Assembly (NCBI RefSeq): GCF_008389435.1
Contig: NZ_VUYS01000004.1
Location: forward strand, 186,001-250,000
DNA: 64,000 nt
Source: Candidatus Nitrosocosmicus agrestis
GTDB taxonomy: Archaea; Thermoproteota; Nitrososphaeria; Nitrososphaerales; Nitrososphaeraceae
Reading direction: 5' to 3'
The notes beneath the pieces are model-generated. The model did no database searches and was not told the origin of the DNA. It saw only the letters and a program-made list of their open reading frames with translations. This document shows positions 1 through 9,041 of the stretch, piece by piece (position 1 is the first letter of the stretch; each line of letters opens with the position of its first letter). The translations under genes and the position numbers were made by a program.

Positions 1-628
1 ATTGATCATTAGAATCCATTTGTGTAATAGAGCATGGCCAAGTACAAGCTTGGGCACTTTTAGAATAATAACCCTCACAGCTTTTAAAGTTCAGATCATT
101 TAAGCTTATCAACATAGTATTGCAATTCAAATCATTTTTTGCATATTCTAAGGCAATTTTGAGCAATTTTTCAGAGGTTGAATATCGGGGATTCTGTTTG
201 TCCATTATTGTGGTAGAGATACCTACTACCCTAATAGGACCAGAGGTACGTACAGGTTCTCTAGATATAGGATGAGAAGGATGTGGTAGTTTATTTCGAG
301 TTGTAGTAGGATTGAGATCGATGTATAAATCATTCTTCTCGATTTTAAGCCTATAACGAGGAACTCTATCATCTTCAAATCCAGGCTCGCCAAATCCAGT
401 TATTCGATGAAATTTCCAGTTATGCCAAGGACACACCACATAATCTTCAGATAATTTCCCTTTTCCTAAGGGCCCTCCCAAGTGATTGCAAATATTAGAA
501 ATAGCACCAAATTTTTCATCACAAAAAGACAAAGCAATGGTAAGTTTGTCATTGATCTTAATTTCTCTAAGAGATGGATCCTTAAAATCGTCGACTGTCC
601 CTAACTTATACCAATTTTCGCCACTCAT
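1..628 (-). CDS. Rieske 2Fe-2S / flavodoxin-like oxidoreductase, cut by window edge
   Basis: Reading starts at an ATG (626-628, minus strand) and stays open for 209 codons to the window edge, so the C-terminus is missing. Residues 1-110 form a Rieske ferredoxin domain with both cluster-binding motifs, C47-x-H49 and C66-x2-H69 (CPWH). From about residue 132 a flavodoxin/NADPH-dependent FMN reductase-like fold begins (IRVVGIS), followed near residues 185-200 by a Cys-containing stretch typical of iron-sulfur flavoproteins. Such fusions should pass electrons between a 2Fe-2S cluster and bound flavin in the cytoplasm; substrate and partner are unknown. The domain assignment is clear, the role is inferred. 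Confidence 0.85.
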   Translation of the reverse strand, partial: MSGENWYKLGTVDDFKDPSLREIKINDKLTIALSFCDEKFGAISNICNHLGGPLGKGKLSEDYVVCPWHNWKFHRITGFGEPGFEDDRVPRYRLKIEKNDLYIDLNPTTTRNKLPHPSHPISREPVRTSGPIRVVGISTTIMDKQNPRYSTSEKLLKIALEYAKNDLNCNTMLISLNDLNFKSCEGYYSKSAQACTWPCSITQMDSNDQ

Positions 629-936
629 ATAGTAATATCATATCTTAATCAAAGTACTTTATTTAAGAATTGAACAAAACTTGACAACTTTGATGTGATC
701 ATTTTGTTCTTAAAAGGGATATTAAACTTTAACAAAATGCCTCATTTAATTCAAATAACAGGTACAAATAGAATCGCAATTCATTAATCAAAATCAAAAA
801 ACGAACTATGAGGAGAGTGTATCAAAAGACCAAAAAGAATATTATAAGTTTCTTCTTGCAGTCATGTAAGAAAAGATATGTGCATCACCATTATTGTTCT
901 TAAAATCAATAATCAACCATACCTAATTATCTATGA
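629..936. other. Intergenic, no gene seen
   Basis: AT-rich spacer between two minus-strand genes. It holds the upstream region of the Rieske gene. I see no convincing ORF, RNA or repeat. Confidence 0.6.
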
Positions 937-1440
937 TTAAACCAAATTTTTCATATCTAGTTTCTTAAACAGTAAAGTAATTACTTGGGCGGCATGGACA
1001 ATACTTTCAATCGTATCATAATATAAATTCTTGTTGAACCCATCAAAATAAATTGTCTTGCTTATTTCAATCGATTCCAAATTCTCTATTTCAATATCTT
1101 TAATATCAACCTGGGTATCAGATGGGTTATTTTTATCCAAGAATGCATAGTTTAAATTCATTTGCAAGAGTGCTAATTGGATATCGCTAAGAAATTCAAA
1201 ACCTTTATCTTTGAATTTGGAAATAACATTAAAAGTATTTTCATTAAATCGATAATAAGTGGATAGTTTGATAAGCTCTTCACTTTTGAAAATTGCAATG
1301 TTGTAGCCAAAATCATTTGATTTTACAGAGCCAATAAAATCTATCCCAAAAGATTCCCCCAGTGACTCATCTTGATCTAACTTTAGACCTGCTAATTCGG
1401 TCCATTTGTAAATTTTATTTAATATTTCCTGCATATCCAT
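937..1440 (-). CDS. Unrecognised 167-residue cytoplasmic protein
   Basis: Intact ATG-initiated frame of 167 residues, without signal peptide or membrane segment. It begins with a helical MDMQEILNKIYKWTELAGL and alternates short beta-like and helical stretches, ending in a hydrophobic helix (AAQVITLLFKKLDM). The size and layout recall small archaeal DUF2299-type proteins, but I see no decisive motif and do not claim membership. Codon and amino-acid composition match the neighbouring real genes. No operon partner: the next genes on this strand are about 300 bp or more away. Confidence 0.6.
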   Translation of the reverse strand: MDMQEILNKIYKWTELAGLKLDQDESLGESFGIDFIGSVKSNDFGYNIAIFKSEELIKLSTYYRFNENTFNVISKFKDKGFEFLSDIQLALLQMNLNYAFLDKNNPSDTQVDIKDIEIENLESIEISKTIYFDGFNKNLYYDTIESIVHAAQVITLLFKKLDMKNLV

Positions 1441-1745
1441 CTATCTACTAGAATTTTGAAGATAATAAATGGTCAGGTAATTTTATAAAATAGATTTTCT
1501 CCATATTCATACAACATTGCAAAAGAAATCCTAACTGTAATTTTATGGCCATATAATTATACATTTCTTTAACTTAACTTAGGGTTAAAAGCACAATATA
1601 TTACATCAATAATAATTGCTACCACTAGACAGCAGCGTAATATACGACATCAAAAAACATCAAAAATCTTTGCTCTTTCAATACAAGGTGTTTAGTCTTT
1701 ATGAAGTTTTTTTCTATATTAATAGAGTAGTAATAAACAAAGAAA
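1441..1745. other. Intergenic region, no gene seen
   Basis: Divergent spacer between the minus-strand 167-residue gene and the plus-strand Met-rich exported peptide. Apart from the promoter at its right end I see nothing supported. Confidence 0.5.
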
Positions 1746-1752
1746 TTATATA
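1746..1752 (+). promoter_or_regulatory. TATA box of the Met-rich peptide gene
   Basis: TTATATA is centred 27 nt before the ATG at 1776. In archaea transcription starts about 25 nt after the TATA centre, so the transcript is probably leaderless. Inferred from spacing only. Confidence 0.5.
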
Positions 1753-1775
1753 CTATTACATTAATTTTCTCTTGT

Positions 1776-1976
1776 ATGAATAAATTTAGCGCATTTGTAG
1801 TTTTGAGCGTAATTGCAGCAGCTGCTCTCATGGGAGGAGCTATGATGGCACCAGTATTTGCACAAGACAACATGACCATGACAATGGATGGTAACTCAAC
1901 CATGCCGATGGACCATGGCAATATGACTATGAGTTATGATAACTCAACTGATATGGCCAGCAACTCAACAATGTAA
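1776..1976 (+). CDS. Small exported Met/Asn/Thr-rich protein
   Basis: 66 residues. Residues 1-29 are a clear Sec signal peptide ending APVFAQ; the mature part of about 37 residues is built of NMTMTMDGNSTMPMDH-like units with repeated M-T-M, N-x-T/S sequons and one His. Clusters of Met and His outside the membrane are typical of soft-metal (copper) binding, which would suit a copper-dependent thaumarchaeon, but this is inference. A related exported peptide with the same FAQDNMTM cleavage region lies at 25037-25255. A TATA box 27 nt upstream supports the chosen ATG. Confidence 0.7.
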   Translation: MNKFSAFVVLSVIAAAALMGGAMMAPVFAQDNMTMTMDGNSTMPMDHGNMTMSYDNSTDMASNSTM

Positions 1977-2081
1977 TAGACCCTATATTTTTAGGTAGAA
2001 GTTTTATTACTTTTTTTGATTATATTTAGTCCACATTTTTTTGCAAATACCTTTAGATTATAACACAAATATCTCTATCGA

Positions 2082-2177
2082 GTGATTGGACCAAGATTGG
2101 ATCTCCATAACAAAATACTAGCAGGTGAATTTATTGTAGATGGATATCAAAACCAATGGCTAAGGGATCCAAGGTAA
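2082..2177 (+). other. Possible 31-residue coding remnant
   Basis: A GTG-initiated frame (2082-2177) reads as a natural-looking peptide containing LDLHNKILAGEFIVDGYQ. It is very short and has no visible promoter, so it may be a remnant or chance. Confidence 0.15.
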
Positions 2178-2231
2178 CGATTAGAAAAAATACTTTGGAA
2201 TCAAATGCAGTGTTTTAAAACTTTCGGGTCA

Positions 2232-2642
2232 CTACTTAACAGCCACTTTTTTAGGAGTCACTTTTAACAGGATCCTCTCTTCTCCTTCAATTCTCAATGG
2301 ATATGTATCTTTATCCAAATATTTTTTTGCCATTTTATCAATATGATCTTCGGCCTCTTGTCCAGTAATTTGCTCCGTTACTTCTCCTCGTATGCTGACC
2401 ATATGATAAATATTGTTTCTATCCACCACAGAAATAGCAATTCGCGGATCTTTTTCAATATTTTTTTGTTTTACTCTACCCATTGCAGTATTAATAAGAA
2501 TTGAATCATCCGCTATGTCAATCCATACCGGAGTTATTTGGGGAGATCCATATTTCATCAAAGTTGTTACAAAAGCAATATTCTTATCCTCGAAGAATTT
2601 TCTGGTTGCAGAGTCAAAATTCTTGTTGTCATGCAAATCCAT
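2232..2642 (-). CDS. PPOX-class (pyridoxamine oxidase-like) flavin/F420-dependent oxidoreductase
   Basis: 136 residues, the normal length for single-domain split-barrel PPOX proteins. The family signature is plain: an N-terminal helix, then IAFVTTLMKYGSPQITPVWI (strand, turn and active-site edge), INTAMGRVKQKNIEKDPRIA (cofactor phosphate-binding region) and RGEVTEQITGQEAEDHIDKM. Members bind F420 or FMN in the cytoplasm and reduce varied organic substrates; some are haem- or biliverdin-related. The archaeal context favours F420, but the cofactor cannot be fixed from sequence alone. It stands alone, with the next upstream gene more than 1.5 kb away. Confidence 0.88.
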   Translation of the reverse strand: MDLHDNKNFDSATRKFFEDKNIAFVTTLMKYGSPQITPVWIDIADDSILINTAMGRVKQKNIEKDPRIAISVVDRNNIYHMVSIRGEVTEQITGQEAEDHIDKMAKKYLDKDTYPLRIEGEERILLKVTPKKVAVK

Positions 2643-4205
2643 TCAACTAAATATTTTTGATCTTGATTGTTTTTATATATGATATAATGGAAAGCCAACT
2701 TAATAATGGAACTAACAAATGACATTTAGAATAAAGTCGCTGACAGTGAGAAATGAAATCAAATAATATGGATGCATTGATTCAATATTCAGACAAAAAA
2801 GTCTTTGTTCTATTAAATCTAAATCTAAATTTCAGTCGAATTATCTCAATTTTATTGGAATATTATGATCAGTTTTAAATAACAATTTGTTTAAATGAGT
2901 ACTACTAGCATGCACCCTTTGAGCATTTCAATCACGCTGCAAGATGATTGTGTAATAGATGTCAAAATTCTTCCAGATAGTTTGTATGACAAAACAATGA
3001 CTTCTACTACATTTGTGTTGATTACCAAAACTTTTAGTTGTGTTAAATATTGACTTAATATAAATAATTCTTGGTACTATCATCTAGGGAAATAACGTCT
3101 AGCTAAAAGATCATTTTGATTCTGTGAAGAATATAAAAAAAGAAAATAATTTTAAACAATTTGACTATTGCTAGATATACAACATTACAATAAAGGCGAA
3201 GAAGTATATTAAATATTACAAATGCTCATACGGGTCATACATCTGATGCAAATGAAAATAAGAGTTAAAAGGATCAATGAGAATATCTAAAAATTCTTGT
3301 AATGTAATCTATAAATGATTATCAGGTGTAAAAAAAAGGACCCTCGCCAAAGGAACATACGCGATGAATGGGAGGTAAACAATAGTAATTTACATTCATG
3401 CCATAAGCAACAGTGAATTAATTAAAGGTAAAAGTGTTAATCTCTTGTTCAAATAACTCACGAATGCGTTTATTTATACAGAATGTAAAAACATGTAGGG
3501 TTCAAAACACCTATTTATACTAATTTATTAAAATCGTCTTCTCATTCATCTTTTGCTATGCTATCATTTAACGGGAACATCAATACTGACTTTCCCTTTT
3601 GAGAATAATAAAACAACGATTTGTAAAGACCATCAATTCCTCGTACTCTAATATTAAGAGAAATGAAAATTATAGTGATAAAAAAGATGGATCAATCTTC
3701 ACTATTCTTATTTCATTTTGTAAGTATAGAACAAGAGCAAGGTTGAGGAATGTTTAATTAAATAAACTGTTCTCCAATGCTTTATTGATTTACATAAACA
3801 GTACAATAAGATAAAGATTGCCAACTTTTAATTACCAGTAGATAATATGCTTCTCATTTTACTGGCAAGGTTTATTCATCTAAACATACATTTTCCTTTA
3901 CCACATCTATTATGAGAAGGTATCAAAAAGCTCAAAACTATCAAAACTATTTATCCACATAAACAAAAAGCAGGGCAAAGTCTAAATTTAAACTAGTTTC
4001 TCTTCACATATATTATTTAGTCATGATGAATTCAAAACTTTTTCATCGTGTTCGCGACTTTCCAGTTTTTGTTTAATAAATACAATGGTTCAATCCATTG
4101 GATTTAGGAGCAGTAAATTGATCAGTTGCAGAAAGTCATCAAGGCGAACATAAAATCATTCTACAAAATAAAATAGATGATAAGATATGTCAAACGTGGA
4201 TTCCA
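2643..4205. other. Long intergenic region with only weak coding-like fragments
   Basis: About 1.56 kb without a convincing gene. A 52-codon ATG frame (2895-3053, plus) reads naturally (SISITLQDDCVIDVKILPD) but has no recognisable family. On the minus strand 4021-4149 reads as 43 codons with one internal stop (FLQLINLLLLNP). Both may be remnants of decayed genes. No RNA, repeat or mobile element is recognised. Confidence 0.4.
2895..3053 (+). CDS. Possible 52-residue small protein
   Basis: ATG-initiated frame in the middle of a long gap. The peptide (MSTTSMHPLSISITLQDDC at the start) has a mixed, protein-like composition, no signal peptide and no known domain. No clear ribosome-binding site or TATA box is seen. 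It could be a real small gene, a remnant, or chance. Confidence 0.2.
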   Translation: MSTTSMHPLSISITLQDDCVIDVKILPDSLYDKTMTSTTFVLITKTFSCVKY

Positions 4206-4691
4206 CTAGTTTATTTCATCATTAAAATTGATACTAATATGTGTTCCGTCACAGACTGCTTTATTCTTGGAAGCGCCGCATCTGCATAAAGTATAATGTT
4301 CTTTTGATGCATTATCATCAATTTTTGTATCATTTAACAATTCAATACCACCTGATACCACATAAGGACCATTGTTTGAAACAGTAATTAGAGGTTTTCG
4401 ATCTTCTACATCTTTGAATTCTATACTCTCCAATGAATAACTTAATGCTCCAGACGGATATTGACGGATACTCTCAATGATCTCGTCTTTGGTAGCACCA
4501 TTAGGATTAATCCAAGGTCTCGAATTTAGTCTGAATACAGAGGAGAGTTTTTTAACACAATGGGCGGCATGAGAACACAATGAGCGATTATTATGTATAG
4601 TTATGGCAGATCCAACATAACTTTTCTTCGACTTTCTGATCCCAGATAATTCATTACTTTCAGTCTTATTCTCAGTAACGAATTTTATCAT
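4206..4691 (-). CDS. CDGSH iron-sulfur protein, C-terminal part of a broken gene
   Basis: 161-residue frame holding two domains. Residues about 25-90 match the divergent 4Fe-4S mono-cluster domain (Fer4_19): SAITIHNNRSLCSHAAHC, then RPWINPNGATKDEI and YPSGAL. The usual third Cys (CPSGAL) is Tyr here. Residues about 136-150 form an intact CDGSH (mitoNEET-type) site, C-x-C-x2-S-x3-A-V-C-D-G-T-H, which binds a 2Fe-2S cluster. The frame continues upstream without a shift, through a single TAA at 4725-4727, into the 69-residue frame at 4725-4934 that carries the first CDGSH half-motif. The ATG used here lies inside what was one gene with CDGSH-Fer4_19-CDGSH architecture. It may still be made by re-initiation. 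Confidence 0.7.
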   Translation of the reverse strand: MIKFVTENKTESNELSGIRKSKKSYVGSAITIHNNRSLCSHAAHCVKKLSSVFRLNSRPWINPNGATKDEIIESIRQYPSGALSYSLESIEFKDVEDRKPLITVSNNGPYVVSGGIELLNDTKIDDNASKEHYTLCRCGASKNKAVCDGTHISINFNDEIN

Positions 4692-4724
4692 GCTATAAGA
4701 ACCATCACAAAATGGTTTATTCTT

Positions 4725-4934
4725 TTAAGTGCCGCATCTACACAATGCTACACCTCTCACATTATACAACGCTTCTCCCCGTGAGTTTTGCAAATTTTCA
4801 ACGATCATTGGCTTTAAATTATTATGCAAATACAAAGGCCCGTTTGGTAGGGGAAGGATTTTAGGAACAGGATCTAATTTTATATCATTATTTTTCGTTT
4901 TGGATTTATTTTCATTTTTGATTGATATTTTCAT
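4725..4934 (-). pseudogene. N-terminal part of the CDGSH protein, ended by a premature TAA
   Basis: 69 residues ending exactly inside a CDGSH motif: the frame reads LCRCGT, then TAA (4725-4727), then KNKPFCDGSY in the same frame. In CDGSH proteins the stop position is normally Ser (CRCGxSKNKPFCDGSH), so one TCA-to-TAA change explains it. The terminal His ligand is also Tyr (CDGSY), so this first cluster site may have been lost before the stop arose. The composite gene 4206-4934 would be 242 codons before its stop, a normal size for this architecture. Alternatives: sequencing error or stop read-through. Confidence 0.7.
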
Positions 4935-4958
4935 TCAATTCATCTTAACCCTGAATCA

Positions 4959-5267
4959 TTATTCGATAAAAATCTGATCGAGGTAGCACCATTTCCAAAA
5001 TTCGCCAGGTTCATAAGAATTGATTATTGGATGTCTAGTACAATGATAGTGTTTTGTGCCATGTTTATTGGGAGAAGAATCACAACAGCCTACGCGACCA
5101 CATGTTAAGCAAAGTTGCAAATGAACCCAATTAGAGCCTATTTTTTCACACTCTTCACAGCCTTTTGTATTGCCGACATCCTTGGCCAGGTCCACTTGTT
5201 TCAGATGCCCACATTGATTTGAGTTTTTAATTTGTTCAGACATGACGTAATCGCATGTATTAAGCAT
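4959..5267 (-). CDS. UBP-type zinc finger protein
   Basis: 102 residues; a second ATG at residue 9 (5241-5243) may be the true start because family members begin shortly before the first C-x-H. The zinc ligands are plain: CGHL, C-x2-C (CEEC), C-x2-C-G-R-V-G-C-C-D-S-S, and H..H..H (HGTKHYH, HP). This short stand-alone version of the ubiquitin-hydrolase zinc finger is widespread in bacteria and archaea that lack ubiquitin; its ligand is unknown. It lies 24 bp upstream of the broken CDGSH gene on the same strand, so the two were probably co-transcribed. A second copy is at 63231-63491. Confidence 0.88.
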   Translation of the reverse strand: MLNTCDYVMSEQIKNSNQCGHLKQVDLAKDVGNTKGCEECEKIGSNWVHLQLCLTCGRVGCCDSSPNKHGTKHYHCTRHPIINSYEPGEFWKWCYLDQIFIE

Positions 5268-5692
5268 TATTAAATTGCGTAGTATTCAGAAAATGACTAG
5301 ATAATAATTACATTACTCTCACCATTTATCTTGACCACCTTCTTCGCACGGATCCATTCCATTAAACATCAAATTCTAAGGAACTATGTTTAAATTATGT
5401 GATTTTTTAGAATGACTTTGAGAAAATTATTGTTAAATTGGTAATTAGGACAGATATTGTATATTGCACTTCATAGATAATTCATCCAGATAATCATAAA
5501 TAGAGTAATGATTACAGGATATTTTGATATTGACTGATTTTTTGCCAAGGATCATTTATTCTTCTTTTTAGAAAAGAAAGAGAACAAATGATTGCTGTAC
5601 ATAAAATAAGACAAATTCTATATTCACTAATTATTACTAACTAAGTAATTAATTACTACTAAAGTTAAATAATATTTAGTGGTATACTGAAT
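5268..5692. other. Divergent intergenic region, no gene seen
   Basis: AT-rich spacer between the UBP zinc finger (minus) and pirin (plus), carrying both promoters. I see no ORF, RNA or clear palindrome. Confidence 0.5.
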
Positions 5693-6691
5693 GTGGAAAA
5701 ATTAACTTTTGAAAATAGACGGGATGACGTCCATACTAATAATACCGCAGATAATGATGAAAATGAAAATGAAAATAAAAGGATAACACCTAAGAATAGT
5801 AAAAATACATTTAATATTAGATTAATTAATAGAATAATTGACAGCGTAACAACAACAGAGGGAGAAGGGTTTATAGTTCATAGATCATTTCCAACAAATA
5901 CATTATCACACTTTGACCCTTTCTTGCTCTTAGACGAAATGGGTCCGATGGACTTGAAACCAGGAGAGGCAAAGGGTGCGCCGGATCATCCCCATAAAGG
6001 TTTTGAAACTGTTACATACATGCTCTCCGGAAATTTTGTACACAAAGATTCACACGGACGTTCAGGTTGGCTGAATCCTGGCGATGTTCAATGGATGACA
6101 GCAGGGTCGGGGGTAATTCATTCAGAAATGCCCTCAAAAGCTATGATAGAGAAAGGTGGAACACTTCACGGCTTGCAGTTATGGATAAACCTGCCCAGAA
6201 AAGACAAGTCGGCTGCATCTAGCTATCAAGAAATATCCGCTTCAAAAATTCCAATTGTGCAAATTCCAGGAGGAAAAGGACAAATAAAGGTAATCGCAGG
6301 AAGATACAATGAAACTGAGTCAAAGATCGATACAAAGATATCAATTATATACCTTCATATAATTCTGGAGCCAGGTACAACAATTCAAGTTCCCGTGAAT
6401 CCAAAACACAACATCTTTGCCTATATATTGAGCGGAATTGCATCATTTGATGAAAAAAATAATCCACAGGCAAAGAAAGGCCAGATAGTAATATTTGAGA
6501 AATTCGGAGACTCCATTATAATTAAAACCGCTCCCAATGCTAAAGAAGTATTACAAATATTACTAATTGGTGGAAGTCCATTGAATGAACCCATAGTACG
6601 GTATGGACCGTTTGTTATGAATAGTAAAGAGGAGATATATCAAGCCATTGAGGACTATAGAAGTGGTAAACTTGGAAGTATCATCCGCTAG
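5693..6691 (+). CDS. Pirin family protein (iron-binding bicupin)
   Basis: 332 residues, GTG start; the ATG two bases upstream is in another frame and closes at once. Pirin metal ligands are present in the N-terminal cupin: H99-x-H101 (DHPHKGFETVTY) and H143-x-E145 (HSEMP). The second cupin covers about residues 200-310. The first 40 residues are an unusual Asn/Asp/Glu-rich, disordered extension (NDENENEN). Pirins are Fe-dependent; some have quercetinase activity, others act as redox-sensing co-regulators. Which applies here cannot be told. No operon partner. Confidence 0.92.
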   Translation: MEKLTFENRRDDVHTNNTADNDENENENKRITPKNSKNTFNIRLINRIIDSVTTTEGEGFIVHRSFPTNTLSHFDPFLLLDEMGPMDLKPGEAKGAPDHPHKGFETVTYMLSGNFVHKDSHGRSGWLNPGDVQWMTAGSGVIHSEMPSKAMIEKGGTLHGLQLWINLPRKDKSAASSYQEISASKIPIVQIPGGKGQIKVIAGRYNETESKIDTKISIIYLHIILEPGTTIQVPVNPKHNIFAYILSGIASFDEKNNPQAKKGQIVIFEKFGDSIIIKTAPNAKEVLQILLIGGSPLNEPIVRYGPFVMNSKEEIYQAIEDYRSGKLGSIIR

Positions 6692-7286
6692 ATCAAATTT
6701 TGTTTTTTTCTGACAATAATAGAATGTCTTTAGTAAAACCTTAAATCATGAGTTTATCTGTTTCCAAGCCATATAATATTGAATATCTTATTGTGTGTAT
6801 TCGCAAACCAATTTTCAAAAGTAGTAAAATAAAGTTGTAAAATGTAGTAAGTATGAGTTATAGGATTAAAAAAAGACCAGTCACCCTTCACTAAATCTAT
6901 TTTGTAAATTTTTTACAGAGAGACCATCAATCATAAATTGATTGAATTTTTGTATTATAATATCACCAGTGTATCAAAAAAAGAAATTACATTTATAAAG
7001 TAGATCCATTCTTAAACTAAGAAATTCAATAAAATTTTTTTGTAGCATGAGAATCTTTATTCCAATGTTTACCATAGTTAGTTGCTTGGATGATTTGAGT
7101 AATCAAATAACTCTTGCGTAATAAAATTGTTATTTATCAGTTCAAGTACAGGTTTATTGTATGAAATGACCAGACAGAATAGAAAAGTTAACCAGAGTCA
7201 TAGTAATTTATGCTTGGAAGCAAAAAAAGAAAGTAAATTTTGGTTAAATAGATTGGCGTTAAATAATTTAATAGATTAGGATTAGT
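6692..7286. other. Intergenic, no gene seen
   Basis: Nearly 600 bp of AT-rich DNA between two plus-strand genes, with a T-rich stretch just after the pirin stop that could end transcription. I see no coding frame or RNA. Confidence 0.5.
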
Positions 7287-7874
7287 ATGTTTCCAGATCC
7301 AACAGAGTCAATTTCTGAAGTTGTATTTCCGACTTTTAGAAATATACTTGTAACTCATGATGGTGAAGAAAAATCCAACAAGGCGATCAATTATGCAATA
7401 TATTTGTCAAACTTGTCAGGGGCTGAGATTACAATCTTACAAATAGTAAACCGTTCTCGTCAATTAGCAGACATTTCTGAGTTTAAAAATTCTAATGAAA
7501 AATCAGGTACATCAGAGGCAATATCATCATTTTCATCGAAGTCCTTATCCACAAAGCCACGATCGGAAGATACATCGGCTATCCAACTGCCATCTGAGGC
7601 TGATCAAATATTTTCAAAAGAAATAGAAGAGGATTTGGTCGAATCGGTTAAAACTAAGATCAATAAAATAAAAGAGGCGGGATGTAAAAATAAAGTCGCT
7701 TACAAGATTAAAATCGGGGATGTAGTACAAGAAATAGTTAATGAAGTAAATCAGCAGGATTATGATTTGCTTATCCTTACGTCTTCGCATCTTAGTTCAT
7801 GGATAGATTCATTATTTAGTGACGCAAGAAAAATTATTAGCAAAATAAACACTAGTGTTCTCATACCTTCCTAA
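7287..7874 (+). CDS. Universal stress protein (UspA family) with an insert
   Basis: 195 residues, longer than the usual 140-150. The N-terminal strand and first helix (FRNILVTHDGEEKSNKAINYA) and the C-terminal part (YDLLILTSSHLSSWID...) are those of the USP fold. Residues about 62-115 form a Ser/Glu-rich, probably disordered insertion. The usual ATP-binding G-x2-G-x9-G-S/T motif is not clearly present (TSSHLSSWIDSLFSDARKII), so this may be a non-ATP-binding type. Likely cytoplasmic stress protein; partner unknown. Confidence 0.82.
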   Translation: MFPDPTESISEVVFPTFRNILVTHDGEEKSNKAINYAIYLSNLSGAEITILQIVNRSRQLADISEFKNSNEKSGTSEAISSFSSKSLSTKPRSEDTSAIQLPSEADQIFSKEIEEDLVESVKTKINKIKEAGCKNKVAYKIKIGDVVQEIVNEVNQQDYDLLILTSSHLSSWIDSLFSDARKIISKINTSVLIPS

Positions 7875-7942
7875 ACGCATTTAAGCGTATCCAAAAAATA
7901 AATAAATTGAAAGGTAACTGAAAACAAAGTTTAAGAATAAAA

Positions 7943-8098
7943 ATGTCAATTCTCGAAGGAAGAAACTTCATACCATTCATGGAGTTGTATTATCAAAGCC
8001 TGATAAGATTAATTTGGAATAGTCGAAAATACAACCCATCTTATCTGAATGCCTTCACAGAAACTCAGATTATGAATCAAGATAATTATTTAAGGTAA
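7943..8098 (+). CDS. Possible 51-residue small protein, convergent with the radical SAM gene
   Basis: ATG-initiated frame with protein-like composition (EGRNFIPFMELYYQSLIRLI). It overlaps the 3' end of the convergent radical SAM gene by 29 bp. No family recognised, no clear ribosome-binding site. Could be chance. Confidence 0.2.
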   Translation: MSILEGRNFIPFMELYYQSLIRLIWNSRKYNPSYLNAFTETQIMNQDNYLR

Positions 8099-9041
8099 GT
8101 TGTCTTTTATCACAGTTCTTGAATTTAGTATTATAAGGGAATTTATTTTCTTTCAGTTCGGGAAAACCATTGATCATGCCGTTTTCTAAAACTTTGGATG
8201 CAATATTATTTAAAAAAGTAGATTCGAGACTACGCTCCATTGATAAATTATTGTCATGTCGTAGAGGTTCTGAAAATCCATAAATCTTTTTGTAATGATT
8301 AATTGAAAAATCTAAATTCATATTTAATAACGCAAACACCATTTTCAATCGATCCCAAATATCATATCGGAGTCGCAGAAATGCACCAAAAACATTCTTA
8401 ATTCCAGCTACTTTGCAAAGGGAAATTATAGTATCTATATTTTCATTAGAGTCCGTGACCAGTGGAATAATAGGATCGATGTTAACAGCACATTGTATCC
8501 GTTTACTAATGAATTTTTCCATAACTTTAAACATTGATGCTGTAGGAGGTGTACCAGGCTCTAAAATGCGTCGTATTTTCTCATCAGCAGTAGTAATTGA
8601 CCACACAATAAAGCATTTATCGCGATAATCTGCATGAAGATCTAAATCTCGAGCAATTAGAGTTGATTTTGTGAAGATGTAGTAGGGAACATCATATTTT
8701 TGCAGAATTTTGACGCATTTACGAGTCAACTCAAACTTCATTTCTGCTGGTTGATAAGCATCAGTTGCTGAAGATACCATTACGGGTAGTATATCACCAG
8801 ATCTCCAGTTTCTAATTTCATTTTCAAGGATTTCAGGTGCATTATTTTTTGCATATATCTTATTATAAAATTCGGGCGACCATTCGTAAGTAGCATAACA
8901 ATATCCACATCGATGTTGACAACCTTGATAAACATTCAAAGTATGACCATGATACTTACCAATAGTAAAAGGGTGTAAAATTGTTTTACTTCTTTTAGCA
9001 ATAAATACTGGAGGTGCATTCTTGTTATACCAGAAGTTCAT
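8070..9041 (-). CDS. Radical SAM protein (SPL-like, Rv2578c-type)
   Basis: 323 residues. The 4Fe-4S/SAM motif is C41-x3-C45-x2-C48 (CQHRCGYCYA), preceded by LNVYQG, the hallmark of the spore-photoproduct-lyase-related family that includes Rv2578c-like proteins. Further family features are the SSATDAYQPAE segment and EPGTPP. Members cleave SAM to a 5'-deoxyadenosyl radical in the cytoplasm; the substrate of this subgroup is unknown, and DNA or nucleotide substrates are a guess. The C-terminal Cys of true SPL is not evident. Monocistronic. Confidence 0.88.
   Translation of the reverse strand: MNFWYNKNAPPVFIAKRSKTILHPFTIGKYHGHTLNVYQGCQHRCGYCYATYEWSPEFYNKIYAKNNAPEILENEIRNWRSGDILPVMVSSATDAYQPAEMKFELTRKCVKILQKYDVPYYIFTKSTLIARDLDLHADYRDKCFIVWSITTADEKIRRILEPGTPPTASMFKVMEKFISKRIQCAVNIDPIIPLVTDSNENIDTIISLCKVAGIKNVFGAFLRLRYDIWDRLKMVFALLNMNLDFSINHYKKIYGFSEPLRHDNNLSMERSLESTFLNNIASKVLENGMINGFPELKENKFPYNTKFKNCDKRQLTLNNYLDS

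Noticed and set aside
4021-4149. Minus-strand stretch reading FLQLINLLLLNP with one stop
   Set aside because: Only 43 codons with an internal stop and no family; mentioned in the gap entry but not called a gene.
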